A DNA stretch of 64,000 nt from Shimia sp047124445 (GCF_047124445.1 NZ_CP138921.1:992001-1056000), one strand, 5' to 3'; positions 41,784-50,867 are shown, counted from the stretch's first letter. Notes: generated by a model from the letters alone, not told the origin. Made by a program: numbers and translations.

Positions 41784-42485
41784 ATGTCAGAAGAAGAAGA
41801 CGACATCATCCTGTCCGAACTCAATGACGAGGAACTTGTCCAACAGATGTTTGACGACCTCTACGATGGCCTCAAAGAGGAAATCGAAGAAGGTGTGAAC
41901 ATCCTGCTGGAACGCGGCTGGGAGCCTTACCGCATCCTGACCGAAGCGCTGGTGGGTGGCATGACCATCGTCGGTGCTGACTTCCGCGATGGTATCCTCT
42001 TTGTGCCTGAAGTGCTGCTGGCGGCCAACGCCATGAAGGGCGGCATGTCCATTCTGAAGCCATTGCTGGCCGAAACCGGCGCACCGCGCATGGGCTCCAT
42101 GGTTATTGGCACCGTCAAAGGCGACATTCACGACATCGGCAAAAACCTCGTCTCCATGATGATGGAAGGCGCCGGCTTCGAAGTGGTGGACCTCGGCATC
42201 AACAACGCTGTTGAGAGCTACATGGAAGCGCTTGAAGAGCACAAACCGGACATCCTCGGCATGTCCGCCCTGCTGACCACCACCATGCCTTACATGAAGG
42301 TTGTGATCGACACGCTGGTCGAGCAAGGCCTGCGCGATGACTATATCGTGCTGGTCGGTGGCGCACCGCTGAACGAAGAGTTTGGCAAGGCCATTGGCGC
42401 AGACGCCTACTGCCGTGACGCGGCTGTGGCCGTGGAAACCGCCAAAGAGTGGGTTGCCCGCAAACACAACCAGATGAGCGCCTAA
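41784..42485 (+). CDS. Corrinoid (B12-binding) protein, probable cobalamin module of split MetH
   Basis: A 233-residue cobalamin protein. An acidic N-terminal helical cap (about 10-100) is followed by the B12-binding Rossmann domain. VKGDIHDIGKN gives the D-x-H-x-x-G motif with H116 as the lower cobalt ligand. VVDLGINN, then SALLTTTMPYMK and VGGAPLNEEFG complete the fold. Proteins like this shuttle methyl groups between methyltransferases. With Bmt nearby, I infer a role as the cobalamin part of a split methionine synthase. A pterin-binding partner and a reactivase are not in the window. Confidence 0.85.
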   Translation: MSEEEDDIILSELNDEELVQQMFDDLYDGLKEEIEEGVNILLERGWEPYRILTEALVGGMTIVGADFRDGILFVPEVLLAANAMKGGMSILKPLLAETGAPRMGSMVIGTVKGDIHDIGKNLVSMMMEGAGFEVVDLGINNAVESYMEALEEHKPDILGMSALLTTTMPYMKVVIDTLVEQGLRDDYIVLVGGAPLNEEFGKAIGADAYCRDAAVAVETAKEWVARKHNQMSA

Positions 42486-42526
42486 TCAGGCCCTATCCCT
42501 TTGCTCACTCCCCGAGCGATTAGATC

Positions 42527-42556
42527 CGGCCCGCCCTTCACAGGCGGGCCGTTTTT
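42527..42556 (+). terminator. Rho-independent terminator of the corrinoid-protein gene
   Basis: A perfect 9-base GC stem (42527-42535 with 42543-42551, seven-base loop) is followed by TTTTTG. It separates the corrinoid gene from the methyltransferase gene 16 bases downstream. Confidence 0.85.
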
Positions 42557-42571
42557 GTTCAAGGTACCGAC

Positions 42572-43264
42572 ATGTCTGGACTTTACTCCCCCGATCTCGC
42601 CCGCATCCACGCCGAAGGCTACAACGACACCTTTGATGAGGCACACGACTGGCTCGCCGCGCAAATCCTGCACGGCCCCGCCAACGCGCATCTGTTTGAC
42701 ATCGGTTGCGGCGACGGCACCTGGCTTTCGGTGGCAGAAGACCGCGGTGTCATGGGCGAAGGCGTTGACCTCTCTCCGGCATTTGTCGAAATCGCTCAAG
42801 CCCGCGGCCTTTTGGTGAAACAAGGCAACGCCGCCGACATCCGCATCCCAAAAGGCACCACCGCGATCACCTGCCTCGGCGAAGTTCTGAGCTACATCGA
42901 CGCCACCACCAAGCGCGACACGCTCCTGCCCGTGGCCCGCGCCGCCTTTGACGCACTGCCTTCCGGTGGTCTGCTCTTTGCCGACCTCATTGGCCCCAGA
43001 TGCCTACCTAAAGCGCCACGCAACACCGGTACCGACTGGCAAATGCGCATCGAAGTCACCGTCGAGCGTGATCTCCTCACCCGCCGCATCGAAACCCAGG
43101 TTGGCGACCGCTTTGACACGGTCATCCACCAGCAATCCCGCCGCCATCCCGACAGCACCAAGCAAGTGCTGGAGGCCATCGGCTGGCGCTGCGAGATCCT
43201 TGACAGCTACGGTCCCGCCGGTCTTCTTCCAGGCCGCTTCGCTATCAAACTGACCAAGCCATGA
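42572..43264 (+). CDS. Class I SAM-dependent methyltransferase
   Basis: A 230-residue methyltransferase with motif I LFDIGCGDGTWL and motif II-like GEGVDLSPAFVEIA. TTAITCLGEVLSYID corresponds to motif IV. The substrate is unknown. It is coupled by ATGA (43261-43264) to a DUF1638 gene, so the two products are likely made together. Rhodobacteraceae place DUF1638 genes near corrinoid methyltransferase genes, and a related one-carbon role is possible. Confidence 0.8.
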   Translation: MSGLYSPDLARIHAEGYNDTFDEAHDWLAAQILHGPANAHLFDIGCGDGTWLSVAEDRGVMGEGVDLSPAFVEIAQARGLLVKQGNAADIRIPKGTTAITCLGEVLSYIDATTKRDTLLPVARAAFDALPSGGLLFADLIGPRCLPKAPRNTGTDWQMRIEVTVERDLLTRRIETQVGDRFDTVIHQQSRRHPDSTKQVLEAIGWRCEILDSYGPAGLLPGRFAIKLTKP

Positions 43265-43902
43265 CCCAGCTCCCAGACGACAGCGCGCTGGCGCAATCCG
43301 GCCTTGCCCCCACCGGCTCAACCGGCCGCATTCTGCTGCTCGCTTGCGGCGCGCTCGCACGCGAAATCCTCGACCTGATCAAACTCAACAATTGGTCCCA
43401 CATGGACCTCACCTGCCTGCCTGCCATCTTCCACATCCATCCTGAGAAAATCGCACCAGCCGTGCGCGACGCCGTTGCCAAACACCGCGACAGCTACGAC
43501 GATATCTTTGTGGTCTATGCCGACTGCGGCACCGGCGGGCAACTACAACAAACCTGCGACGAACTAGGCGTCAAAATGATCGCAGGCCCCCATTGCTACA
43601 GCTTCTTTGAAGGCAACGACCGCTTTGCCAAAATCGCAGAGGACGAGTTCACCGCCTTCTATCTGACCGATTTTCTGGTCCGCCAGTTTGACGCCTTCAT
43701 CATCAAACCCATGGGGTTGGATCGCCACCCCGAATTGATGGAGATGTACTTCGGCAACTACGAGAAACTTGTCTATCAAGCCCAAACCGACGATCCGACC
43801 TTGACCGAAAAAGCCAAGATCTGTGCCGACCGCCTGGGCCTGACCTTTGAGCGCCGCTTCACCGGCTACGGCGACATGGCCACCGCGCTGGAGGCCCTCT
43901 AA
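43261..43902 (+). CDS. DUF1638 domain protein
   Basis: A 213-residue protein of unknown function. LLLACGALAREILDLI, then CLPAIFHIHPEKIAPAV, YADCGTGGQL and GPHCYSFFEGNDRF are the DUF1638 marks. Conserved Cys (VYADCGTGG, GPHCYS) and His suggest metal or cofactor binding. Its start overlaps the methyltransferase stop. Confidence 0.82.
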   Translation: MTQLPDDSALAQSGLAPTGSTGRILLLACGALAREILDLIKLNNWSHMDLTCLPAIFHIHPEKIAPAVRDAVAKHRDSYDDIFVVYADCGTGGQLQQTCDELGVKMIAGPHCYSFFEGNDRFAKIAEDEFTAFYLTDFLVRQFDAFIIKPMGLDRHPELMEMYFGNYEKLVYQAQTDDPTLTEKAKICADRLGLTFERRFTGYGDMATALEAL

Positions 43903-43907
43903 CAAAA

Positions 43908-43930
43908 AGGCGCCCCAATTTGGAGCGCCT
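43908..43930. terminator. Bidirectional terminator between DUF1638 and ATP-grasp genes
   Basis: A 10-base stem (43908-43917 with 43921-43930, one mismatch, three-base loop) preceded by AAAAA, which becomes a T-run for the converging minus-strand gene. It lies 6 bases past the DUF1638 stop and 11 beyond the ATP-grasp stop. Confidence 0.7.
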
Positions 43931-43940
43931 CTCTTACCCT

Positions 43941-45176
43941 TTAGGACAACCGCCGCGTCGGCGACTTGTCTGCGGTTTCTTCAGACGTCTCCGCTCGACG
44001 GTTCTTTTCCAACAGCGCCTCAAACGCATTAAATATGCGCTTCATGTGCTTGCTTTTGTATGGAAAAACCTCTTCGTCATCCATGTCGTGCACGATCAGC
44101 GCATTGTCCGCTTCAAACACAACCAGATTGCCTTCCGGGTCTTCGGCGCAATCCACCCCAAAGTAATCCAGATCAATCGCGTCGGTCAGCGCGCCAAACC
44201 CATCCTCGTGTCGAGTGGCAAACCGGCGCTCAAAGCTGTCCATCCAGGCAGATTCTTCCGCGCGTTTTTCGGCAAACTCTTCCATACGCGCGTTCAGGTA
44301 CCAAAGGTCCCACTGGTCCGCGATGGCCATGTGACACGGGAACGGCTGCCCATCTACAAAGATCACGCGGTACTTTCGGTAGAACCCGTCTTCCGGCGTT
44401 GCGTAACGGATAAACTCGGAGACAAAGAACGCGGCTTCAGTACGCTCAAACAGGTAATCGCTCAGCGCATCCCGACTCTCGATCAGCACCAGCCCTTCGC
44501 CTGCATGGCTGCCTACCGGCCGCACCACATAGGGGTAATCCCCAAGCGCCGCCAAGCTGTCTTCCGCCGCCGTGCCTTCCAGTTCCCAGCGGTCAAACCG
44601 CTGCGTCTTCGGCAAAGTCAAACCCGCTTTTCCGGCAAACATCGCTTCAAGCGAATCTCGCTCCAGATCCACCTGACCATCCGGTAAGTTCACCACTTTG
44701 GTACCCACCGCTGCGGTCAAGGCGCGCACTTTGTCCTGAAACGCTTCGGCCTTTACACTGTCCGCAGGTGCGGCACAAAACGCCACATCATGGGCGGGCA
44801 GATCGATCTGCTCATCGCTCTCAACATTCAGGTAATACGTGAGAATTTCAACATCTGCGCCCTGCAGAAGAAACTCAATCGGAGTGTTGCCCCCAATATG
44901 GCTCGGCTCAGCAAACACCAGAAGTTTGGTACGCGCGCCATCTGTTTTTTGGGTGCTGAAAATACGCTGACGCTTCAGCGCCTCATCCTGCCAGGCCAGA
45001 CCCGCCGCGCGGTTGCCCTGCAACTGATCAATCACCGACAGATCCATAAAGATGCCGTCCGCATCTTTCCCAGTGAACACTTTGCTCAGCAGCTCATTGC
45101 GCAGAGGCTGCAGATCGACGCCGTCAAACGCCATCTTCGTCAGGCTCGCAAGCCCGATTCTTTCTTGAGGTTCCAT
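43941..45176 (-). CDS. ATP-grasp domain protein of unknown function
   Basis: A 411-residue protein. The C-terminal half carries RimK/glutathione-synthetase-type ATP-grasp features: YPYVVRPVGSHAGEGLVLI (ATP-binding Lys replaced in part by Arg), FVSEFIRY, YRKYRVIFVDGQPFPCHMAI, and LDYFGVDCAEDPEGNLVVFEAD (Mg-binding). The N-terminal half (about 1-190) has an alpha/beta pre-grasp domain with EPSHIGGNTPIEFLLQGADVEI. The family joins a carboxylate to an amine or thiol using ATP. The substrate is not known. The gene is alone between two terminators/gaps. Confidence 0.72.
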   Translation of the reverse strand: MEPQERIGLASLTKMAFDGVDLQPLRNELLSKVFTGKDADGIFMDLSVIDQLQGNRAAGLAWQDEALKRQRIFSTQKTDGARTKLLVFAEPSHIGGNTPIEFLLQGADVEILTYYLNVESDEQIDLPAHDVAFCAAPADSVKAEAFQDKVRALTAAVGTKVVNLPDGQVDLERDSLEAMFAGKAGLTLPKTQRFDRWELEGTAAEDSLAALGDYPYVVRPVGSHAGEGLVLIESRDALSDYLFERTEAAFFVSEFIRYATPEDGFYRKYRVIFVDGQPFPCHMAIADQWDLWYLNARMEEFAEKRAEESAWMDSFERRFATRHEDGFGALTDAIDLDYFGVDCAEDPEGNLVVFEADNALIVHDMDDEEVFPYKSKHMKRIFNAFEALLEKNRRAETSEETADKSPTRRLS

Positions 45177-45320
45177 TCTGGCTCCAAATTTTAGTGCCCT
45201 TCAGGAATGCCCCAATCGTTATTAAAAATAGGTGCAAGCAACCATTACAATTTTCACTAACTGCAAATTTGTTTTGTCGGATTTCAAACGCGCTTTGAAA
45301 AACCGCTTTTTCCCAACAAC

Positions 45321-45944
45321 TTAGACCAAAGATGTCACCCACAAAATTGTCGCATCATCTTCGCTGACCGAAACCACATTGTGGCCCATCGAGCCATCGT
45401 AATACGCGCTATCTCCCCGACGCATTTCCACGGGCTCATAAAATTCGGTGTAAAGCGTGATCACGCCGGTCAGCACATAGAGAAACTCTTCCCCATCGTG
45501 CCGCACCCAGCCGTCAAACTCATCCATCGACCGCGCCCGCACTCGCGCTCGATATGGCAACATCGCCTTCTTGCGCAGCCCCTCGGCCAGCAATTCATGT
45601 TCATAGGTGGTGGTAACTTGCCGGGTGCCTTCACCGGATTTCACCACCGACATCCGCCCATTCACCTGATCCTTCTGCGGCGCCGTGAACAGCTGCGGCA
45701 CAGAAATCTCCAAGCCCACTGCCAGCTTCTTCACCGCATCATAGGTCGGGGACATCTGGCCATTCTCGATCTTGGATAGTGTGGAGCGCGCCAAACCAGC
45801 CTGGCTTGCCGCTTGTTCCAGCGTCCAGTTGCGCGCCTTGCGCAGCTCACGCACACGTTCACCTAGGTCCAGCGGTTCGACATGATCCTGTTCGCCGTTT
45901 TCACGTGCGATCTTGATCAAGGATTTTGGGTCTTTAGAGGTCAT
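45321..45944 (-). CDS. XRE-cupin transcriptional regulator
   Basis: A 207-residue regulator with an N-terminal helix-turn-helix (LGERVRELRKARNWTLEQAA, then LARSTLSKIENGQMSP) and a C-terminal cupin (DGEEFLYVLTGVITLYTEFYE, RGDSAYYDGSMGHNVV). The ATG at 45944 is chosen as the first start giving the usual length. It is divergent from the acyl-CoA ligase gene and probably controls it and itself. The cupin ligand is unknown. Confidence 0.87.
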   Translation of the reverse strand: MTSKDPKSLIKIARENGEQDHVEPLDLGERVRELRKARNWTLEQAASQAGLARSTLSKIENGQMSPTYDAVKKLAVGLEISVPQLFTAPQKDQVNGRMSVVKSGEGTRQVTTTYEHELLAEGLRKKAMLPYRARVRARSMDEFDGWVRHDGEEFLYVLTGVITLYTEFYEPVEMRRGDSAYYDGSMGHNVVSVSEDDATILWVTSLV

Positions 45945-45958
45945 GCGCGCTTTTATCC

Positions 45959-45972
45959 TGCACAATGCACAA
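45959..45972. promoter_or_regulatory. Tandem heptamer in the XRE/ligase divergent promoter
   Basis: TGCACAATGCACAA is a perfect tandem of TGCACAA, 14 bases upstream of the regulator start and within the 84-base gap shared with the ligase gene. It is a candidate operator for the XRE-cupin protein. Confidence 0.35.
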
Positions 45973-46028
45973 CTGGCAACCGCCTCCTGCCTCTTGCACG
46001 TGTCGCTCAAGCCGCATAGGCCATTTCC

Positions 46029-47549
46029 ATGTTTTCGATCTTTGACCAAGGCCCGCCGCCGCCCTGTCCGACATCTTTCAACATGGCTGCCCATGTGCTG
46101 CGTCATGCGGACCGTCTGGCGGACAAAGAAGCGCTGCGCGTGCTTTGCCCAAACACGCTCGAAAGCTGGACCTACGGCGCGCTAAAATCGGCCATTCTCG
46201 GCACTGGCACAGGTTTGTTGCGTGCAGGTCTACATCCCGGCGACCGCGTGTTGATGCGGCTCGGCAATACGGTCGAATTCCCCATTGCCTACCTCGCCTG
46301 TATTGCTGTTGGTCTGATCCCCGTGCCCACGTCCTCGCAGCTGACCGAGGCCGAAGTTACCAAGATGGTTGAAACTCTGGAACCCACGGCCATTCTGCAT
46401 GACCCGGAGGTTTCCACTGCTTCAGGTTTCGACCACAACACACTGACAACAAACGACCTCCTGTCGTTTCACGCGCTTCCTCCCGCCAACTTTGAGATGG
46501 GCGACCCCAACCGCCCCGCCTATATCATTTACACCACCGGCACTTCCGGCGTCCCCCGCGCTGTGGTGCACGCCCACCGCGCGATCTGGGCGCGCCAGAT
46601 GATGTTTGACGGCTGGTACGATCTGCACGAGGACGACCGCCTCTTACACGCCGGTGCCTTCAACTGGACCTTCACGCTTGGCACCGGCCTGATGGACCCT
46701 TGGACCAAAGGCGCAACTGCCCTAATCCCGGCACCCGGCACCTTGCCGGCCGCCCTGTCAGACCTACTGCGCGACAATTACGCAACCCTGTTTGCCGCCG
46801 CGCCGGGGGTCTACCGAAAGATCCTGGCAACACACCCCGACCCGGCGCTCCCGGATCTGCGCCACTGCCTCTGCGCCGGCGAAAAGCTGTCCGAGCCTCT
46901 TCGGGCGCAATGGAACGATGCTACCGGCACCAAACTCTACGAAGCCTTCGGCATGTCCGAATGCTCCACCTTCATCTCCGCCAGCCCCGACCATCCCGCC
47001 CCGAAAGGCACTTTGGGGCGCCCCCAAGTCGGCCGCCACATTGCGATCTTGGGCGACACCGGCCCAGTCCCTCGCGACACTCCCGGCACGATCGCCGTGC
47101 ACAAATCCGACCCCGGCCTCATGCTTGGTTATCTCAACGCCCCCGAGGAAACCGCTGCCCGCTACCAAGGCGACTGGTTCCTCACCGGTGATCTGGGCCA
47201 AATGGACGCCGATGGCCACATCACCTATTTGGGCCGCGCGGATGACATGATGAACGCCGGTGGCTTCCGCGTATCCCCACTGGAAGTTGAAGCCGCCTTG
47301 CTGCCACACCCAGACGTTACCGGCATCGCCGTCACGGATGTGGAGGTCAAAACCGACACCCGCATCATTGCCGCCTTCTATACCGCCGATCACGATCTCG
47401 TGGAGGACGAGTTGAAAGCCTTTGCGCAGACCCATCTGGCACGTTACAAGCAGCCTCGGCTCTTCAAACGCCTGCCCGCGTTGCCCACCAACGCCAATGG
47501 CAAACTCAACCGCCGCGCCCTGCGCGAGACCTACAAGGCATCCACATGA
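46029..47549 (+). CDS. AMP-forming acyl-CoA ligase (benzoate-CoA ligase-like)
   Basis: A 506-residue adenylate-forming ligase. The P-loop is IIYTTGTSGVPRAVVH, the A5 region is YEAFGMSECSTFIS, A7 is WFLTGDLGQMDADG, A8 is GRADDMMNAGGFRVSPLEVE, and the catalytic Lys lies in NANGKLNRRALRE. It activates a carboxylic acid with ATP and CoA. The substrate is unknown; the overall look is of short or aromatic acid ligases. The stop overlaps the FrnE start as ATGA. Confidence 0.87.
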   Translation: MFSIFDQGPPPPCPTSFNMAAHVLRHADRLADKEALRVLCPNTLESWTYGALKSAILGTGTGLLRAGLHPGDRVLMRLGNTVEFPIAYLACIAVGLIPVPTSSQLTEAEVTKMVETLEPTAILHDPEVSTASGFDHNTLTTNDLLSFHALPPANFEMGDPNRPAYIIYTTGTSGVPRAVVHAHRAIWARQMMFDGWYDLHEDDRLLHAGAFNWTFTLGTGLMDPWTKGATALIPAPGTLPAALSDLLRDNYATLFAAAPGVYRKILATHPDPALPDLRHCLCAGEKLSEPLRAQWNDATGTKLYEAFGMSECSTFISASPDHPAPKGTLGRPQVGRHIAILGDTGPVPRDTPGTIAVHKSDPGLMLGYLNAPEETAARYQGDWFLTGDLGQMDADGHITYLGRADDMMNAGGFRVSPLEVEAALLPHPDVTGIAVTDVEVKTDTRIIAAFYTADHDLVEDELKAFAQTHLARYKQPRLFKRLPALPTNANGKLNRRALRETYKAST

Positions 47550-48199
47550 TCAAACTCGACATCATCTCCGACCCGATCTGCCCGTGGTGCTTCATCGGCA
47601 AGTCCCGCCTGATGAAAGCCTTGGAGTCCGAGGCCGATCACCCGTTTGTGATCGAATGGCACCCGTTCCAGCTCAACCCGGACATGCCCGCCGAAGGCAT
47701 GGACCGCCGCGAGTATCTGGAAACCAAGTTTGGCGGCAAAGAAAACGCCGTGCGCGTCTATTCCGAGATCGAGCAACATGCCACCGATGAAGGTCTGGAG
47801 ATCGACTTCGCCGCCATCAAACGCACGCCCAACACCATCAACGCCCACCGGCTGATCCACTGGGCTGGCATCGAGCAAAAGCAAAACGCTGTGGTCGATG
47901 CGCTGTTTGCGGCTTACTTCAAAGAAGGCCGCGACATTGGCGACACAGACGTGCTGGCAGATATTGCCGACAGCGCGGGCATGGACGCTGCCGTTGTGCG
48001 CAAGCTTCTGGAGTCTGATGCCGACGTTGAAGACATCCGCAAACGCGACGCGCACAGCCGCGAGATGGGCGTAAACTCGGTGCCCACCTTTATCGTGGCG
48101 AACCAGCACGCCGTGCCCGGTGCGCAACCTGCAGACCTCTGGCGGCGCGTCATTGCCGATCTGAAAGCCCAGGCTGCAGCCGAAAACGCCGCGGAATAA
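47546..48199 (+). CDS. DsbA-family oxidoreductase, FrnE-like
   Basis: A 217-residue cytoplasmic DsbA-fold protein (no signal peptide). The redox motif CPWC follows SDPI, then FIGKSRL. The helical insert and the cis-Pro loop VNSVPTFIV are normal for FrnE. It could exchange disulfides or act as a glutathione-dependent isomerase (HCCA isomerase-like). Coupling to the acyl-CoA ligase suggests a metabolic partner role. Confidence 0.87.
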   Translation: MIKLDIISDPICPWCFIGKSRLMKALESEADHPFVIEWHPFQLNPDMPAEGMDRREYLETKFGGKENAVRVYSEIEQHATDEGLEIDFAAIKRTPNTINAHRLIHWAGIEQKQNAVVDALFAAYFKEGRDIGDTDVLADIADSAGMDAAVVRKLLESDADVEDIRKRDAHSREMGVNSVPTFIVANQHAVPGAQPADLWRRVIADLKAQAAAENAAE

Positions 48200-48259
48200 C
48201 CACTGAACCAGCGTTCATTCTTCACTTGTGAACCGCAGCGCCCCGCGCTACCCTAGTCC

Positions 48260-48287
48260 GGTCAGCCCGCCATTCTGCGGCCTGACC
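48260..48287. other. Stem-loop in the 191-base gap before the Bcr/CflA gene
   Basis: An 11-base stem with one mismatch (48260-48270 with 48277-48287, six-base loop) lies 60 bases past the FrnE stop. No T-run follows. It may be a terminator remnant or part of the next gene's leader. Confidence 0.3.
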
Positions 48288-48390
48288 ACTCAAGCACGAT
48301 CACCCGACTGGTGTGGGCCAGAGACAACACAGCAACGCCGCCGCGTGCTGTCCGCTCGCCTGCCTGTCGTCCTTTTTGACGGAGCATGTC

Positions 48391-49608
48391 ATGACCAAAG
48401 ACAATCTGCCGATGAGTCAGGTCGAATTCATCGCCCTCTGCGCCATGATGTTCGCCACCATCGCGTTTTCCATCGACGCCATGCTCCCGGCGCTGCCTCA
48501 AATCGCCGCCGAGCTCAGCCCCGGAAGCCACAACACCGAGACCCTGATTGTCATGTCCTTTGTGATGGGCATGGGCATCGGTACGTTTTTCACTGGTCCT
48601 TTGTCGGACCGTTTTGGCCGCAAGCCGGTGCTGATCTCCGGCGCGATGCTCTACATCCTCTGCGCCTTCATCGGCTGGATGAGCCAAACCCTGGAGTGGC
48701 TGCTCTTCGCCCGTCTGTTCCAAGGAATGGGCGCTGCCGGCCCGCGTGTGGTCACCCTTGCCATCGTGCGTGACCTCTTCTCCGGCCGCGAAATGGCCCG
48801 CATCATGTCCTTTGTCATGATGGTTTTCACCCTTGTGCCCGCGCTTGCGCCTCTGATGGGCCAAATCATCATTGATTTCTCGTCTTGGCGCGGCATCTTT
48901 GTGGCCTTTATGGTGTTCTCCATGGTATCCGTACTCTGGATCGGCATCCGCCTGCCGGAACCGCTGCCAGTAGATCACCGCCGCCCCTTCAGCTTTGGTA
49001 AACTGATGTCCGGCGTGCGCGAAATGTGGGGCATCCCGGCTGTGCGCACCTCCATTCTGGTGCAGTCCCTGATCATGGGCAGCCTGTTTGCGCTCATCGG
49101 CTCAGTGCAACTGGTCTACGACCAAACCTACGGCCGCGCCTCCGAGTTCCCACTCTGGTTTGCCGGTATCGCTCTGGTCTCTGGCACTGCCAGCTTCCTA
49201 AACGCCAAACTGGTGATGAAATTGGGGATGCGCTTTCTGGTGACCGTTGCGGTGGCCAGCAAAACCCTGTTTGCCGCGGTAATGGTCCTGTGCCTGACCC
49301 TGCCCGACATCGAAATGCAGTTTTACGCATTTGCCCTGTGGCAACTCACAGTGTTCTTCTCCATCGGCTTGACGATCGGTAACCTCAACGCCATGGCGAT
49401 GGAACCGCTCGGCCATATGGCCGGGACCGCCGCCTCTGTCATGGGCGCGCTGTCCACCGTCTTTGGCGTGATCCTCGCCGCGCCAATTAGCCTTGCCTTT
49501 GACGGCACGCCGCTCCCTTTGGTGATGTCGGTGGGGACACTGGCCCTCATTGGTTTCGTTCTGATGCTGCACATGCGCCGCATCGAAGCCCGCGCTGTGG
49601 CCGCTTAA
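48391..49608 (+). CDS. Bcr/CflA-type multidrug efflux MFS transporter
   Basis: A 405-residue transporter with twelve membrane segments. IDAMLPALPQIAAEL at the first segment, GPLSDRFGRKPVLISG between segments 2 and 3, and RVVTLAIVRDLFSGREMARIM are characteristic of the drug:H+ antiporter Bcr/CflA group. The ATG at 48391 has GGAG upstream. It expels hydrophobic drugs or metabolites; the substrate is not known. Confidence 0.87.
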   Translation: MTKDNLPMSQVEFIALCAMMFATIAFSIDAMLPALPQIAAELSPGSHNTETLIVMSFVMGMGIGTFFTGPLSDRFGRKPVLISGAMLYILCAFIGWMSQTLEWLLFARLFQGMGAAGPRVVTLAIVRDLFSGREMARIMSFVMMVFTLVPALAPLMGQIIIDFSSWRGIFVAFMVFSMVSVLWIGIRLPEPLPVDHRRPFSFGKLMSGVREMWGIPAVRTSILVQSLIMGSLFALIGSVQLVYDQTYGRASEFPLWFAGIALVSGTASFLNAKLVMKLGMRFLVTVAVASKTLFAAVMVLCLTLPDIEMQFYAFALWQLTVFFSIGLTIGNLNAMAMEPLGHMAGTAASVMGALSTVFGVILAAPISLAFDGTPLPLVMSVGTLALIGFVLMLHMRRIEARAVAA

Positions 49609-49649
49609 GAGCGCTTGCACATCCGCTGGTCGTGCGAAACAGTGTCCGC

Positions 49650-50867
49650 ATGACCAGCGCATTGATTTTTCGTAACCGCAATTACCGCCTGCTTTTTGCT
49701 TCCGGCGCCCTGACCAACCTCGGCGACGGCCTTGTCATGCTGGCCATTCCTTGGCTGGCAACTCTGCTAACGCGTGACCCGGTGGCCATTGCCGCCGTTG
49801 CCGCAGCGGGTCGCCTGCCCTGGTTGTTCTTCGCCCTGCCCGCCGGAGTGATCGCCGATCAGGTCGATCGTCGCAAACTCATCGCCCGTGCCGACCTTCT
49901 GCGCGCCGCTCTCGTGGGCGCCATCCTCTGGCTCGCTCTTAGTGCTCCCGGTCCAAGTGCCATCTGGCTGCTCACAGCGCTGACCTTCCTCTTAGGCGCA
50001 GCCGAAGTCCTGCGCGACAACGCCGCCCAAACCATCCTGCCTGATATTGTCACCGCTTCCGATCTGGAAGCCGCCAATGGCCAGATGTGGAGCGTGGAAC
50101 AACTCACCGGCCAGTTCATCGGCCCGCCGCTCGCAGGGTTCCTGATCGCTTCCAGCGTTGCCCTGCCCTTTGGCATCGACGTCGCCGCGCTGGTCCTCGC
50201 CGCTGGCCTTGTCTGGATGATCAGCCTCGCACCGCGTCCCAAAGTGCAACAGAACTTCTTCGGCGCTCTCAAAGAAGGCATCACCTTCATGCGTTCCGAT
50301 CAACTGCTGCTACGCCTCGCGGTCGTGCTGGGCTGCGCCAATTTCATCGCCACCGCCACGCTCACGGTGCAGGTGCTCTTTGCACAGGATGTGCTCTCGC
50401 TCACAGCAACCCAATACGGCTTCCTGCTCTCCATCGCCGCGCTTGGCGCCATCACCGGCAGCCTCGCCGCGCCCAAACTGGTGCAATGGTTTGGCACCCA
50501 AGCCTGCCTTTACGCTTCAATCGCGATCTGGGGCCTTGGCTACGGCACCATCGGATTAAGCACATCAGCCGTGCCCATGGCTCTGTCGCTGTTCTCCGTC
50601 ATGGCCGCTGCCATGCTCTGGAACGTCATCACTGTCTCGTGGCGTCAACGTCGCATTCCGACCGAGCTGCTGGGCCGCGTGAATAGCATCTACCGCTTCT
50701 TTGGCTGGGGCAGCATGCCGCTCGGCGCGATGGCCGGCGGTGCCATGGTTGCACTTCTTGAACAAACACTGGGCCGGGACCTCGCCCTGCGCGCGCCTTT
50801 CCTGACCGCAGCCGCGCTCTGCCTCTGCCTGCTGCTCTACGCCATCGCCCGCCTGCGCTTGGACTGA
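49650..50867 (+). CDS. MFS transporter (EntS/tetracenomycin-type)
   Basis: A 405-residue transporter with twelve membrane segments. IFRNRNYRLLFASGALTNLGDG, PAGVIADQVDRRKLIARADLLR and RIPTELLGRVNSIYRFFGWG are typical of the EntS-like export group. The ATG at 49650 is preferred to the GTG at 49632, which lies close to the preceding stop. It follows another exporter by 41 bases and may be in the same transcript. Confidence 0.85.
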   Translation: MTSALIFRNRNYRLLFASGALTNLGDGLVMLAIPWLATLLTRDPVAIAAVAAAGRLPWLFFALPAGVIADQVDRRKLIARADLLRAALVGAILWLALSAPGPSAIWLLTALTFLLGAAEVLRDNAAQTILPDIVTASDLEAANGQMWSVEQLTGQFIGPPLAGFLIASSVALPFGIDVAALVLAAGLVWMISLAPRPKVQQNFFGALKEGITFMRSDQLLLRLAVVLGCANFIATATLTVQVLFAQDVLSLTATQYGFLLSIAALGAITGSLAAPKLVQWFGTQACLYASIAIWGLGYGTIGLSTSAVPMALSLFSVMAAAMLWNVITVSWRQRRIPTELLGRVNSIYRFFGWGSMPLGAMAGGAMVALLEQTLGRDLALRAPFLTAAALCLCLLLYAIARLRLD

